Below are positions 52,476-61,506 of a stretch of 64,000 nucleotides of DNA, piece by piece. The translations under genes and the position numbers were made by a program. The notes below the pieces were generated by a model, which ran no database searches, was not told where the DNA came from, and worked only from the letters and a program-made list of their open reading frames with translations. The DNA is from Pseudonocardia alaniniphila (GTDB taxonomy: Bacteria > Actinomycetota > Actinomycetes > Mycobacteriales > Pseudonocardiaceae): contig NZ_JAKXMK010000020.1 of the NCBI RefSeq assembly GCF_022524485.1, positions 62,001 through 126,000 of the forward strand. The letters are read 5' to 3'. Each line of letters starts with the position of its first letter. Position 1 is the stretch's first letter.

Positions 52476-53128
52476 TGGAAGATGCCCTCGCGCAGGGCCG
52501 CGGCCACGGCTCCGGCCCGGTCGTTCACCGCGAGCTTGCGGTAGATCGAACGCAGGTGGCTCTTCACGGTCTCGTCCCCGACCGTCAGGCGGGTGGCGAT
52601 GGCCCGGTTGGAGAGGCCGCTGACGATCAGGGACAGCACCTCGCTCTCGCGGTGGGTGAGGCCGTGGCGGGCGCCTGGCCAGAACTCCCCGCTGTGCAGC
52701 CGCGCCGCGGAGGCGACCGCGCGCCCGGCCATCCCCGGGTCGATCACGGTCTCCCCGGCGTGCACCAGTTCGAGGTGGCGCACCAGGTCCTCCCCGGTGA
52801 TCCGCTTGATCAGGTAGCCCGCCGCTCCGGCACGCATGGCCTGGAACAGGTACTGCTCGTCGTCGTACACCGACAGCAGCACCACCCGCCGCTCGGCCCG
52901 CTCCTCACGCAGCCGCCGGCACAGGTCCAGCCCGCTCGCCCCGTTCAGCCGGACGTCGGAGAGCACGATGTCCGGATCCAGGCCCGTGACCAGCGGGACT
53001 GCGTCATCCGCGCCCTCCGCCTCGCCGACCACCTGGACACGGGTGCGGAACGGCGCCAGCATCGCCTTGAGCCCATGGCGCACCATCTCGTGGTCGTCGA
53101 CCAGGACGATGCGCAAGGGGCCGGGCAT
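52472..53128 (-). CDS. NarL/LuxR-family response regulator
   Basis: 218-residue response regulator: receiver domain (phosphoacceptor Asp in DIVLSDVRLNG, Lys in GYLIKRI) and a LuxR-type helix-turn-helix (LTHRESEVLSLIVSGLSNRA, TVGDETVKSHLRSIYRKL). ATG 53128 starts at the receiver domain; the frame opens further upstream to 53164. It overlaps the histidine-kinase gene by four bases and shares its operon. It is divergent from the phosphoribulokinase gene, so it may regulate it, by position only. Confidence 0.92.
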   Translation of the reverse strand: MPGPLRIVLVDDHEMVRHGLKAMLAPFRTRVQVVGEAEGADDAVPLVTGLDPDIVLSDVRLNGASGLDLCRRLREERAERRVVLLSVYDDEQYLFQAMRAGAAGYLIKRITGEDLVRHLELVHAGETVIDPGMAGRAVASAARLHSGEFWPGARHGLTHRESEVLSLIVSGLSNRAIATRLTVGDETVKSHLRSIYRKLAVNDRAGAVAAALREGIFQ

Positions 53129-53305
53129 CACATGACGATAGGGCCCCGGCATCCGGGCGAACACCTCTTCAGAGACGTCATCGCGACGGCATCCCCCGCC
53201 GTACCCCCAGTGCGGGGGACCCGGAGGAGCCGTGATCCGCCTAACGTCTCCCTACTGCGGCAGCGGCGCCGCCATTCCAGGGTGGTGGGCGCTGCGGAGG
53301 GGCAG

Positions 53306-54241
53306 GTGGATGCAGTGGTGGACAAGGCGCTGCGGATCGTGCGGGCCGGTGCGGTGTCGCGCCCGGTGATGATCGCGATCGCGGGGGACAGTGCGTCGGG
53401 CAAGACGACCATCACCCGCGGCCTGGTGCAGGCCCTGGGCCCGGACAACTGCGTGTCGATCTGCGTGGACGACTACCACCGCTACGACCGGGCCGAACGC
53501 CGCGACCTGCCCTTCACGGCGCTGCACCCCGACTGCAACCACCTCGACATCATGGAGCAGCACCTGCAGCTCCTGGCCAGCGGCCAGCCGATCCTCAAGC
53601 CCGTGTACGACCACCGCACCGGCGAGTTCTGCCGGTCGGAGCGGGTGGAGCCGAACCGGTACATCATCGTCGAGGGCCTGTTCCCGCTGTACAGCAAGCT
53701 CGCGAGGGCGTGCTTCGACGTCACCGTGTACCTCGACCCGCCGGAGCGGATCCGCCGCCGCTGGAAGCTGACCCGCGACGTCCGCGCCCGCGGCTACACG
53801 CGGCCCGAGGTGCTCGCCGAGATGAACCGCCGGATCGCCGAGTCGGAGGCCTACATCCAGCCGCAGCGCAGCCAGGCCGACATCGTCGTCCGGTTCGCGC
53901 CGATCCCGTCACGGGACGACCTGCCGGCCACCGCGCTCTCGGCGGAGCTCGTGCTCCGGCCGACCATCCGCCACCCCGACCTGAGCAGCGTGCTGGCCGA
54001 CCACCCCTCGATGCGCCTGAAGCTGTGCCGCGACACCGACGGCAGGCCGGTCGACACGCTCCACGTGCACGGCGACGTCGCCGAGGAGGAGAGCCGCACC
54101 CTGGAGAAGGCGATCTGGGCGCTGCTCGACCGGGCGGGCGATGTCCCGGACGGGCTGGGCCTGCTCAGCTGGGGCAAGCGCAGCGGACCGCTGGCGGTCA
54201 CCCAGCTCCTGCTGCTCTTCCACATGCTGGATGCCGCGTAG
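53306..54241 (+). CDS. prk: phosphoribulokinase
   Basis: 311-residue phosphoribulokinase, which phosphorylates ribulose 5-phosphate to the RuBisCO substrate. The P-loop is AGDSASGKTTI (near residue 36), the segment VDDYHRYDRAERRDL and the substrate region HPDCNHLDIMEQHLQLL match PRK rather than uridine kinase, and a VEGLFPLYSK element follows. GTG 53306 is chosen after GGAGGGG; GTG 53315 is an alternative. No RuBisCO genes lie in the window. The LysR-type gene at 50362 could be its CbbR regulator. Autotrophy in some Pseudonocardia makes this plausible, but a second PRK use (for example ribulose recycling) is possible. Confidence 0.88.
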   Translation: MDAVVDKALRIVRAGAVSRPVMIAIAGDSASGKTTITRGLVQALGPDNCVSICVDDYHRYDRAERRDLPFTALHPDCNHLDIMEQHLQLLASGQPILKPVYDHRTGEFCRSERVEPNRYIIVEGLFPLYSKLARACFDVTVYLDPPERIRRRWKLTRDVRARGYTRPEVLAEMNRRIAESEAYIQPQRSQADIVVRFAPIPSRDDLPATALSAELVLRPTIRHPDLSSVLADHPSMRLKLCRDTDGRPVDTLHVHGDVAEEESRTLEKAIWALLDRAGDVPDGLGLLSWGKRSGPLAVTQLLLLFHMLDAA

Positions 54242-54367
54242 CTGCTCCGGACTCCCGATCCCGGGTTTCTGATCCGGCTCGGTTCCCATGCCGGCGTCCG
54301 ACGCGCGCTGCGCGATCGTGGTTGTCTGGTCGATGCGAAGGTCGGCCACCGGAAGGACGCAGAGAGC

Positions 54368-55519
54368 ATGCACGTACTCGACGCCGAGGAGTCGGCGATC
54401 GTCGACACGGTCCGTGACTTCGTGGACCGCGACGTCCGGCCGGTGGCGCGCGAGCTGGAGCACGGCAACACCTATCCCGAGAAGCTGATCGACCAGATGA
54501 AGCAGCTGGGGATCTTCGGGCTGGCGATCCCCGAGCCCTACGGCGACGTGCGCGTGTCGACGCCGTGCTACGCGATGGTCACCGAGGAGCTGTCGCGTGG
54601 CTGGATGAGCCTGGCAGGCGCGATGGGCGGCCACACCGTCGTGGCGAAGCTGCTGCTCGACCACGGCACGGATGAGCAGAAGCAGCGCTACCTGCCGCGG
54701 ATGGCGACGGGCGAGCTGCGGGCCACGATGGCGCTCACCGAGCCGGGCGGAGGGTCGGACCTGCAGGCGATGCGCACGGTCGCGCGCCGCGACGGCGACT
54801 CCTACGTGATCAACGGAGGCAAGACCTGGATCACGAACGCCCGTCGCGCCGGTGTGGTCGCGCTGCTGTGCAAGACCGACCCGCAGGCGCAGCCCGCCCA
54901 CAGCGGGATCAGCGTGCTGCTCGTGGAGAAGGTGCCGGGGTTCGTCGTCTCCGCGGACCTGCCCAAGCTCGGGTACAAGGGCGTCGAGAGCTGTGAGCTG
55001 TCCTTCGACGACTGCCGGGTGCCGGCGGCCGCGCTGCTCGGCGGGGTGGAGGGCCGTGGCTTCGCGCAGATGATGCGCGGGCTGGAGATCGGCCGGATCC
55101 AGGTGGCCGCCCGGGCCACCGGCGTCGCCCGAGCGGCGTTCGACGACGCCCTGCGCTACGCCCAGGAGCGGGAGAGCTTCGGCAAGCCCATCTGGCAGCA
55201 CCAGTCGGTGGGGAACCTCCTCGCCGACATGGGCACGAAGATCACCGCGGCCCGCCAGCTCCTCCTGCACGCCGCGCAGCGCTACGACTCCGCCGAGCGG
55301 GCCGACCTCGAGGCCGGGATGGCCAAGCTCTTCTGCTCGGAGACGGCGATGCAGGTGGCCATCGACGCCATCCGGGTGCACGGCGGCTACGGCTACTCCA
55401 CCGAGTTCGACGTGGAGCGCTACTTCCGCGACGCGCCGCTGATGATCGTGGGTGAGGGCACCAACGAGATCCAGCGGAACGTGATCGTGCGCCAGCTGGT
55501 GTCGCGCGGCGGGCTCTGA
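54368..55519 (+). CDS. acyl-CoA dehydrogenase
   Basis: 383-residue FAD-dependent acyl-CoA dehydrogenase. Motifs are MALTEPGGGSDLQAM, YVINGGKTWITNA, and the C-terminal IRVHGGYGYSTEFDVERYFR with VGEGTNEIQRNVI, which carries the catalytic-base glutamate typical of the family. It precedes the GntR/asparaginase genes on the other strand and is not overlapped with the catabolic operon beyond them, so it may or may not belong to that pathway. Confidence 0.93.
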   Translation: MHVLDAEESAIVDTVRDFVDRDVRPVARELEHGNTYPEKLIDQMKQLGIFGLAIPEPYGDVRVSTPCYAMVTEELSRGWMSLAGAMGGHTVVAKLLLDHGTDEQKQRYLPRMATGELRATMALTEPGGGSDLQAMRTVARRDGDSYVINGGKTWITNARRAGVVALLCKTDPQAQPAHSGISVLLVEKVPGFVVSADLPKLGYKGVESCELSFDDCRVPAAALLGGVEGRGFAQMMRGLEIGRIQVAARATGVARAAFDDALRYAQERESFGKPIWQHQSVGNLLADMGTKITAARQLLLHAAQRYDSAERADLEAGMAKLFCSETAMQVAIDAIRVHGGYGYSTEFDVERYFRDAPLMIVGEGTNEIQRNVIVRQLVSRGGL

Positions 55520-55529
55520 GCGCGTCCCG

Positions 55530-56204
55530 TCAGCGGATGCCGCCCCGCTCGTGCGCCTCCTCGATCGCGGCGAGCGTGGACCGCAGGTGCGCCACGGTGA
55601 GCTCGACGGCGCCCTCGACGTCCCGCTCGCGGTAGAGCTGGACCAGCTCGTCGTGTTCGTGGTTGGCCTGGGGCACCTGCTCCGGCCGGGCCTCGAGCGA
55701 CAGGCTGACGTAGGCCGACGCGCTGTCGCGCAGGCTGGCCAGAATCCCCGCCAGCCTGCTGCCCTCACCGATCTCGCTGAACACCGAGTGGAACTCGCGG
55801 TTCAGCTCCACCCAGGTGGACAGGTTCGTCTCGATGCGCATGCGCGCGGCGAGCCCGTCGGCCCGGTCGAGCTGCTCGTCGGTGATCAGGTCGGCGACCC
55901 GGCGCACCATCAGCGGTTCGAGCGTGATCCGCAGTTCGTAGATCTCGCGGACCTCCTCCATGTCGAGGGGCCGCACGATCGCGCCACGGTGCGGGTCGAA
56001 GACCACGAGTCCCTCGCTGGCCATGTCCCGCAGCGCTTCGCGGACCGGTGTGGTGCTCACGCCGAGCTGGCTGGCCAGCTCGGCCTGCACGAGGCGGGTG
56101 CCCCCGGCGAGAGTGCCGCTCAGGATCGCCGAGCGCAGTGTGCCCAGTACGTACTCATGCGCTGTCCTGGACCGTCCGACCGGCCGCAGGTTACTGAGAG
56201 TCAC
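55530..56204 (-). CDS. GntR-family regulator with FCD domain
   Basis: 224-residue GntR/FadR-type regulator. The N-terminal winged helix is LRSAILSGTLAGGTRLVQAE, then LASQLGVSTTPVREALRDMA; the C-terminal FCD domain has IYELRITLEPLMVRRV and the metal- or ligand-binding ELNREFHSVF, NHEHDELV and AVELTVAHLRSTL helices. It follows the asparaginase gene in one transcript (14-base overlap). It probably represses the divergent catabolic operon and the asparaginase until a pathway intermediate binds the FCD domain. Confidence 0.92.
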   Translation of the reverse strand: MTLSNLRPVGRSRTAHEYVLGTLRSAILSGTLAGGTRLVQAELASQLGVSTTPVREALRDMASEGLVVFDPHRGAIVRPLDMEEVREIYELRITLEPLMVRRVADLITDEQLDRADGLAARMRIETNLSTWVELNREFHSVFSEIGEGSRLAGILASLRDSASAYVSLSLEARPEQVPQANHEHDELVQLYRERDVEGAVELTVAHLRSTLAAIEEAHERGGIR

Positions 56205-57252
56205 GCTTCCTCCACCTGTCCATCGTGGAGTCTAGATCTGACCCCGGACCACCGGGGTGCCCGCCTCGAGCGGCGACCACCTCGCGGATGCGGCGCAGCG
56301 GGGAGCCCGTGGCGATCAGCGACCACAGCAGGATCCGGGCCTTGTGCGCGTCCAGCCAGCCGGCAGACACGACCCCGCGGGCGAGCAGGTCCTGCTCCGA
56401 GCCCGTGAACCCGTACGTGCTGGAGAGCACCGAGCCGCTCCCGGTTCGGCTGGTGAGCAGCACCGGCACGTGCTCGACCGCCGCGGAGACGGCGTCGGCC
56501 ATCGTCGCGGACACGTGACCGGCGCCGAAGGCGGAGAGCACGACGCCGTCGTATCCGGCGTCGCACACGGCTTCGAGCAGGGCGCCGTCGTCGCCGAGGC
56601 TCGCCTCCAGCAGCGCCACCCGCGGCACGTGTGTGCCGGTGGGCCGGGGTAGGGCAGCCCACCGCCGGGGCCGGTTCGCGTACACGACCGCCCCCTCGTG
56701 GATGCGGGCGAGCGGTCCGAACGGCGCCGAGGTGAAGGCGTCGGGCGCGGTGGCGTCGGACTTGCGGACGCGCCTCGCGGCGTGCACCTCGTCGTTGATC
56801 GTGACCAGAACTCCGAGGCCTCGCGATGACGGCGCGGTCGCCACCGCCGAGGCGGCGAGGATGTTCGCCGGGCCGTCGGCCCCGGGCTGGCCGGGTGAGC
56901 GCATCGCACCGGTGAGCACGAGCGGCTGCTCCCGGTCCCAGTGCAGGTCGAGGAGGTAGGAGGTCTCTTCCAGGGTGTCGGTGCCCTGGACGAGAACCGC
57001 TGCGGCGGCGCCGTCATCGACGGCCTGGCGAGCCCAGTCCATCGCCGCGAGCACGTCGGCGAAGCCGAGCGAGGCACCTGGCGCGGTGGCGAGGGTGCGG
57101 GTCAGCAGCTCGGTCGAGTTCGCCAGGCCCGGGACCGCTGCCAGCAGGTCCGCGACGGTCAGGGACGGCGTGACGCCGCGCCCGTCCCCATCGTCTCGGG
57201 TCATCGTGATCGTGCCTCCCAGTGAGCCCACTGCCAGACACGGCTTCGTCAT
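56191..57252 (-). CDS. L-asparaginase-family amidohydrolase
   Basis: 353-residue asparaginase/glutaminase-family enzyme. Two threonine active-site motifs are present: GSLGGTITMT near residue 12 and QGTDTLEETSYLLD near residue 90; AMRSPGQPGADGP and the Lys of VRKSDATAPDAF complete the usual set. It hydrolyses a side-chain amide such as asparagine, glutamine, or a related catabolic amide. It heads an operon with the GntR regulator and is divergent from the catabolic operon, so its amide substrate may be part of that pathway. Start ATG 57252. Confidence 0.9.
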   Translation of the reverse strand: MTKPCLAVGSLGGTITMTRDDGDGRGVTPSLTVADLLAAVPGLANSTELLTRTLATAPGASLGFADVLAAMDWARQAVDDGAAAAVLVQGTDTLEETSYLLDLHWDREQPLVLTGAMRSPGQPGADGPANILAASAVATAPSSRGLGVLVTINDEVHAARRVRKSDATAPDAFTSAPFGPLARIHEGAVVYANRPRRWAALPRPTGTHVPRVALLEASLGDDGALLEAVCDAGYDGVVLSAFGAGHVSATMADAVSAAVEHVPVLLTSRTGSGSVLSSTYGFTGSEQDLLARGVVSAGWLDAHKARILLWSLIATGSPLRRIREVVAARGGHPGGPGSDLDSTMDRWRKRDSQ

Positions 57253-57268
57253 CCCATCTCCTGCCTAG

Positions 57269-57297
57269 TTGACGCTCTGTACTCTGCACTTTATAGG
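57269..57297 (+). promoter_or_regulatory. promoter of the catabolic operon
   Basis: TTGACG (-35, 57269-57274), a 17-base spacer and TATAGG (-10, 57292-57297) form a good vegetative-type promoter facing the MFS gene, whose GTG start lies 42 bases further on. It overlaps the region that should also hold the divergent asparaginase-gntR promoter and a GntR operator. No perfect palindrome was found there. Confidence 0.6.
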
Positions 57298-57339
57298 ATG
57301 CATTGTTGCTCGCGCCGATAGGGAAGAAGTGGTGGTGTC

Positions 57340-58608
57340 GTGGCCCGTCCCGACGTGCAAGAACCGGCCGTTCGTCCACCGTCCGACGCCGCAAGGTTGT
57401 CCAGAACGGTTGCCCTCGTCGGCCTCGTCGTGCTGGCGGGCTCCTACGTCGTCAATGCGATGGACCGCCAGGTCTTCCCGGTCCTGCTGACACCGATCAG
57501 CCACGACTACGGGTTCACGCTCGCACAGGGCGGGCTGCTGTCGACGATCTTCACCCTCGGGATCGGGCTGTCCGGCGTGCCGGCCGGCTACCTGCTGGAC
57601 CGGCTGTCGCGCAAGTCGGTGATCATCCTCGGCGTCTTCATCTACTCGGTGTTCACGCTGCTCACGATGGTTGCCGCCGGCTTCTGGGACATGCTGGCCT
57701 ACCGGGCGCTGTCCGGTGTGGGGGAGGCGCTGCAGAACGCCGCGCTGTTCTCGGCGGTCGGGGCCTACTTCTTCGCCAGGCGCTCACTGGCGCTCGGCAG
57801 CCTGAACTTCGCCTACGGGCTCGGTGGGTTCGTCGGCCCGCTGGCCGGCGCGAAACTGGCGGGCGCCGGGCACTGGCAGATGCCGTTCCTCGTCTACGGC
57901 CTGATCGGCCTGGCGTTCTGCGTGCTCATCGCGGTGGTGATCCGCAGGGCGTTCACCGAGCGGCAGGAGGTGGCCGGTGACGTGGACCGGCCGCTGGACG
58001 TCGCGCACGTGCCGCAGCGGCTGTACAACCGCAACACCGTGCTGCTCGGCGTGACTGCCGTGGTGGTGGGGATGTCGATGTACGGCTACATCGGGCTCTA
58101 CCCCACGTTCCTGGTCACCCAGCTGCACTGGAGCAGCGGGCAGGCCGCGCTGGCCGCGAGCATGTTCGGGCTCGGCGCGCTGCTGGGCATCCCGGCGGGC
58201 TGGCTGGGCGACCGCGTCAACCAGCGCGTCCTCATGACCGTGGCGCTGCTGATCGGCGCGGTGGTCGGTTACCTGCTGTTCAACGGGCCCACCGGAGCCG
58301 TCGCCCAGTACGTGCTGTCGTTCGGCGAGGGCGCGATCGCGAGCGGCTTCCTGTTCGTCAACATCTACTCGGCGATGCAGCGCGCTGTCCGGCCACATCT
58401 GATCGGGCGTGCCTCCGGCGTCTACGTGAGCGCGTTCTACGTCCCGGCGGCGTTCGCCGGGTACGTGTTCTCGGCGCTGGTCGCCGGCACGGGCTGGGGC
58501 GGAGCCGCGATCTGGCAGCTGACGGTGCTGCCGCTGGTCGGGGTGGTCGCCCTGATCTTCGTCGACGTCGGCAGGTTCGCGAATGCGCGAACCCGGACCG
58601 CGTCCTGA
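57340..58608 (+). CDS. MFS transporter of the catabolic operon
   Basis: 422-residue major facilitator permease with 12 predicted helices, starting at GTG 57340. The GVPAGYLLDRLSRKSVIILG loop is the motif A equivalent, and VNAMDRQVFPVLLTPI helix 1 with PFLVYGLIGLAFCVL helix 6 suit an anion or aromatic-acid symporter. It is first in the operon and probably imports the operon's substrate. Another possibility is an exporter of pathway products. Confidence 0.88.
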   Translation: MARPDVQEPAVRPPSDAARLSRTVALVGLVVLAGSYVVNAMDRQVFPVLLTPISHDYGFTLAQGGLLSTIFTLGIGLSGVPAGYLLDRLSRKSVIILGVFIYSVFTLLTMVAAGFWDMLAYRALSGVGEALQNAALFSAVGAYFFARRSLALGSLNFAYGLGGFVGPLAGAKLAGAGHWQMPFLVYGLIGLAFCVLIAVVIRRAFTERQEVAGDVDRPLDVAHVPQRLYNRNTVLLGVTAVVVGMSMYGYIGLYPTFLVTQLHWSSGQAALAASMFGLGALLGIPAGWLGDRVNQRVLMTVALLIGAVVGYLLFNGPTGAVAQYVLSFGEGAIASGFLFVNIYSAMQRAVRPHLIGRASGVYVSAFYVPAAFAGYVFSALVAGTGWGGAAIWQLTVLPLVGVVALIFVDVGRFANARTRTAS

Positions 58609-58628
58609 AACCGTCCGTGGAGGGGACT

Positions 58629-59876
58629 GTGACGATGGATCACGAGATCGGCCCGCGCCGGTGGCGCGAGCAACGCTGGATCACCGACTCCGTGCTGCGC
58701 ACCGACGGTCTCGAGTGGGACCAGCCGCGGGTGGCCTACACGCTGCGGCCCATGGGCGTCGACGCCACGCCGGACTTCAGGGTGGCGGAGTCGCGCATCC
58801 ACAAGTTCGCCGACATGGTGCCGGTGTTCACCGAGCTCGCGGAGCGTCGGGAGCGGCTGGCCCGGGCCGCCACCAACCCCGTGACCGCTCGCGAGAACTT
58901 CTTCCACGCCGCGCTGCTCTACGTCACGGCGGAATGGCCGATCTGGCGTGACGGTCCCGATCTCGTCGCGCTCGACGACCGCAAGAACGCCTGCTACCAG
59001 GCGTACGCCGAGCTGGCGGACCACCACGTCGAGCGCGTGGAGATCCCCTTCGGCGACAGCTTCATCCCGGCCTGGTTCCACCTGCCCAGCGGCGACACCG
59101 GTGGCCCGCTGCCGACCGTCATCTCCTGCGGCGGAATGGACGCGCCGAAGGAGCTGAACGTCAACCTCTACGGTGACAAGTTCCTCGAGCGCGGGTTCGC
59201 GGTGCTCGCGTTCGACGGGCCGGGGCAGGGCGAGGCCCCGGTGCGCGGCGTGAAGTTCACCCCCACGGCGTGGGTCGAGGCGGGCGAGCAGATCGTCTCG
59301 TGGTGCCGGCAGCGCCCCGAGGTAGACGCCGATCGCATGGTCGGTTTCGGGCTCTCCTTCGGCTCGTACTGGATGAGCCAGATCGCCGCCACCCAGCCGG
59401 CACTGCGGGGGTCGGCGGTCGGGCTGGTCTGCCACGAGCCGGGCTGCCACATGATCTTCGAGATGGCCTCCCCGTCGTTCAAGGCCCGGTACATGTGGAT
59501 GTCGGGCCTGGAGCGTGACGAGGCCGCCTTCGACAAGATGGCGCAGCAGATCGATCTGCGCCCGCTGATCGGCGGGATGTCGGCGCCGTGGCTGGTGATC
59601 GCGGGCGACGAGGACGAGCTCTCGCCCATGGAACACAGCTACGACCTGGCCGCGCGCTGTCCGGCCCCCGCTCCGATGCTCGTCTACCAGCAGGGCAGGC
59701 ACGCGCTGTCGCTGCCGACCCCGTCGGTGGCGCTCGGCCCGAACTGGGTCACCTACGCCGCCGACTGGCTCCGCGACCGCGTCGACGGCAAACCCGCCGA
59801 GGACGTCGTGGACTACGTGCTGCCCACGGGGCAGATCGAACGTCGTTCCCACCCCAAGGAGGTCGCATCCGCATGA
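58629..59876 (+). CDS. alpha/beta hydrolase (2,6-dihydropseudooxynicotine hydrolase-like)
   Basis: 415-residue alpha/beta-hydrolase. A helical N-terminal cap (residues 1-150) precedes the catalytic domain with nucleophile Ser243 in GLSFGS, Asp in AGDEDELSP and His in QQGRHALS, in normal order. The cap-plus-core layout matches the C-C bond hydrolase of nicotine degradation (DHPON hydrolase) and related enzymes. GTG 58629 is chosen after GGAGGGG; ATG 58635 is an alternative. Its stop overlaps the cysteine hydrolase start by four bases. It probably cleaves a carbon-carbon or ester bond in an aromatic-derived intermediate. Confidence 0.85.
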   Translation: MTMDHEIGPRRWREQRWITDSVLRTDGLEWDQPRVAYTLRPMGVDATPDFRVAESRIHKFADMVPVFTELAERRERLARAATNPVTARENFFHAALLYVTAEWPIWRDGPDLVALDDRKNACYQAYAELADHHVERVEIPFGDSFIPAWFHLPSGDTGGPLPTVISCGGMDAPKELNVNLYGDKFLERGFAVLAFDGPGQGEAPVRGVKFTPTAWVEAGEQIVSWCRQRPEVDADRMVGFGLSFGSYWMSQIAATQPALRGSAVGLVCHEPGCHMIFEMASPSFKARYMWMSGLERDEAAFDKMAQQIDLRPLIGGMSAPWLVIAGDEDELSPMEHSYDLAARCPAPAPMLVYQQGRHALSLPTPSVALGPNWVTYAADWLRDRVDGKPAEDVVDYVLPTGQIERRSHPKEVASA

Positions 59877-60502
59877 CTCTCCCACTGTCCGGTCGCCGAG
59901 CCGCCGTCGTGACGATCGACCTGCACCGTGGCCATCTCGACCCCCAGGTGGCGACGATGCCGCTACCCGCCGACGCCGCCGCGCGTGTCACGAAGGCCAA
60001 CGCCGAGTTCCTGCGCGAGGTGCGCAACCAGGGCGTGCCGGTGGTGCACGTCGTCACCTCCTACCGGTCCGCGGCGGAGATCGCCTCCAACCCGTGGTGG
60101 GCGGCCGTCGCGGACACCGGCGCCAGCCGGTCCAACGCGATGCGCCACCAGTTGCCCGGAAGCCCCGGGCTGCAGCTGATGCCGGAGGTCTACGAGGCCG
60201 ACTACGACCTCGTGGTCGACAGCAAGAAACGCTACGACTGTTTCGTGGCCACCGACCTGGACCACGTCCTTCGCTCCCGATCCCTCGACACGCTGCTGCT
60301 CACCGGTGTGAACACCAACAGCTGCGTGCTGGCCACCGCCGTCGCGGCCAACACCCGCGACTACGTACCGGTGGTGGTGGAGGACTGCGTCGACACGATG
60401 GACCGGCACCTGCACGACGCCGCGCTGGCCGTGATCCGGCAGGCCTTCGGCTGGGTCGCGCCTGCTCAGGACGTGCTGGAAGCGCTCGGGGACTCCCGAT
60501 GA
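59873..60502 (+). CDS. isochorismatase-family cysteine hydrolase
   Basis: 209-residue cysteine hydrolase of the isochorismatase/nicotinamidase/N-carbamoylsarcosine amidase family. The triad is Asp16 (VVTIDLHRGH), a Lys at 118-119 (VVDSKKRYDCF) and Cys151 (GVNTNSCVLATA), with the family cis-peptide GVNTNSC loop. It likely hydrolyses a carbamoyl or amide group. Relatives act on maleamate, N-carbamoylputrescine, or ureidoacrylate. Overlaps flank it on both sides, so it is tightly coupled to the C-C hydrolase and amidohydrolase. Confidence 0.9.
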   Translation: MTLPLSGRRAAVVTIDLHRGHLDPQVATMPLPADAAARVTKANAEFLREVRNQGVPVVHVVTSYRSAAEIASNPWWAAVADTGASRSNAMRHQLPGSPGLQLMPEVYEADYDLVVDSKKRYDCFVATDLDHVLRSRSLDTLLLTGVNTNSCVLATAVAANTRDYVPVVVEDCVDTMDRHLHDAALAVIRQAFGWVAPAQDVLEALGDSR

Positions 60503-61506
60503 AGGTCGTCGACACGCACGCTCACGTCATCCCGCAGACGCTGGTCGACGCGATGTACGACGGCGGTGCCCCGGACGGCATCACGATCACGGAGCAGGAG
60601 GGATCGCCCTGGGTGGTGCACCGGCAGGGCTACCGCTACCCGTTGCTCGCCGAGTTCCACGACGTGCAGATGCGGCTCAAGGCCATGGACGCCTGCGGCA
60701 TCGACAGCGCCGTCCTGTCCGTCGCGCCGCCGCTGTTCCTGTACTGGATCGAGCCGGCGGATGCCGCTGCGGCCGCGCGGATCGTGAACGACGCGATCGC
60801 GGGCATGGTGGCGGCGGCACCGAGCCGGTTCACCGCCATGGCGACCCTGCCGCTGCAGGATCCACGCGCGGCGGTCGACGAGCTGCGCCGGTGCGTGATC
60901 GAGCTCGGGTTCCGCGGAGCCGAGGTGGGCCCGCACGCCGAGGGCGTGCAACTCGACGACGAGAGCCTGCGGCCGGTGCTCGCAGCGGCGGCCGAGCTGT
61001 CCGTGCCGCTGATGGTCCACCCCTACTACGTCGGCTCTACGCCCGGGCCGCTGAGCGACTTCTACCTGACCAACCTGCAGGGCAACCCCTGGCAGACCGC
61101 GGTCTGCGCGTCCCGGCTGATCCTGTCCGGAACGCTGGACGCGCTGCCCGGCCTCGACCTCCTCCTGGTGCACGGCGGGGGACACCTGCCCTACCAGATC
61201 GGCAGGCTCGACCACGGGCACCGCGTGCGGCCGGAGGCGCGGGGCTGCGCGCATCCGCCCAGCGAGTACCTGCGGCGGTTCCACTACGACACCCTGACCC
61301 ACGGCAGCGCCGCGGTCCGCTTCCTCGTCGACCAGGTCGGCTCGGACCGGGTGGTGCTGGGCACCGACATGCCGTTCGACATGGGCGCCGGCGGGCTCGA
61401 CGAGCAGCTCGGAGGGCTGCATCTGTCCGCCCGCGAGCTCGAGGCGATCGCGCACGGCAACGCCGAACGACTCTTCGGCAGGCATCAAGGAGATGACGAG
61501 CTGTGA
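60499..61506 (+). CDS. ACMSD-like amidohydrolase
   Basis: 335-residue amidohydrolase of the aminocarboxymuconate-semialdehyde decarboxylase (ACMSD)/AmiH-2 group, a zinc enzyme. Metal ligands His7 and His9 are in THAHVIPQ; a later MVHPYY His and VLGTDMPFDMG Asp complete the site. Members decarboxylate or hydrolyse small acids, e.g. 2-amino-3-carboxymuconate semialdehyde, gamma-resorcylate or 4-oxalomesaconate. ATG 60499 and the stop overlap both neighbours by four bases. In this operon it probably removes CO2 or water from a ring-opening product. Confidence 0.87.
   Translation: MKVVDTHAHVIPQTLVDAMYDGGAPDGITITEQEGSPWVVHRQGYRYPLLAEFHDVQMRLKAMDACGIDSAVLSVAPPLFLYWIEPADAAAAARIVNDAIAGMVAAAPSRFTAMATLPLQDPRAAVDELRRCVIELGFRGAEVGPHAEGVQLDDESLRPVLAAAAELSVPLMVHPYYVGSTPGPLSDFYLTNLQGNPWQTAVCASRLILSGTLDALPGLDLLLVHGGGHLPYQIGRLDHGHRVRPEARGCAHPPSEYLRRFHYDTLTHGSAAVRFLVDQVGSDRVVLGTDMPFDMGAGGLDEQLGGLHLSARELEAIAHGNAERLFGRHQGDDEL

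Noticed and set aside
52463..54241. A 592-codon frame as one long kinase protein
   Set aside because: The part before 53306 is antisense to the response regulator and has no domain. PRK motifs begin only after GTG 53306.
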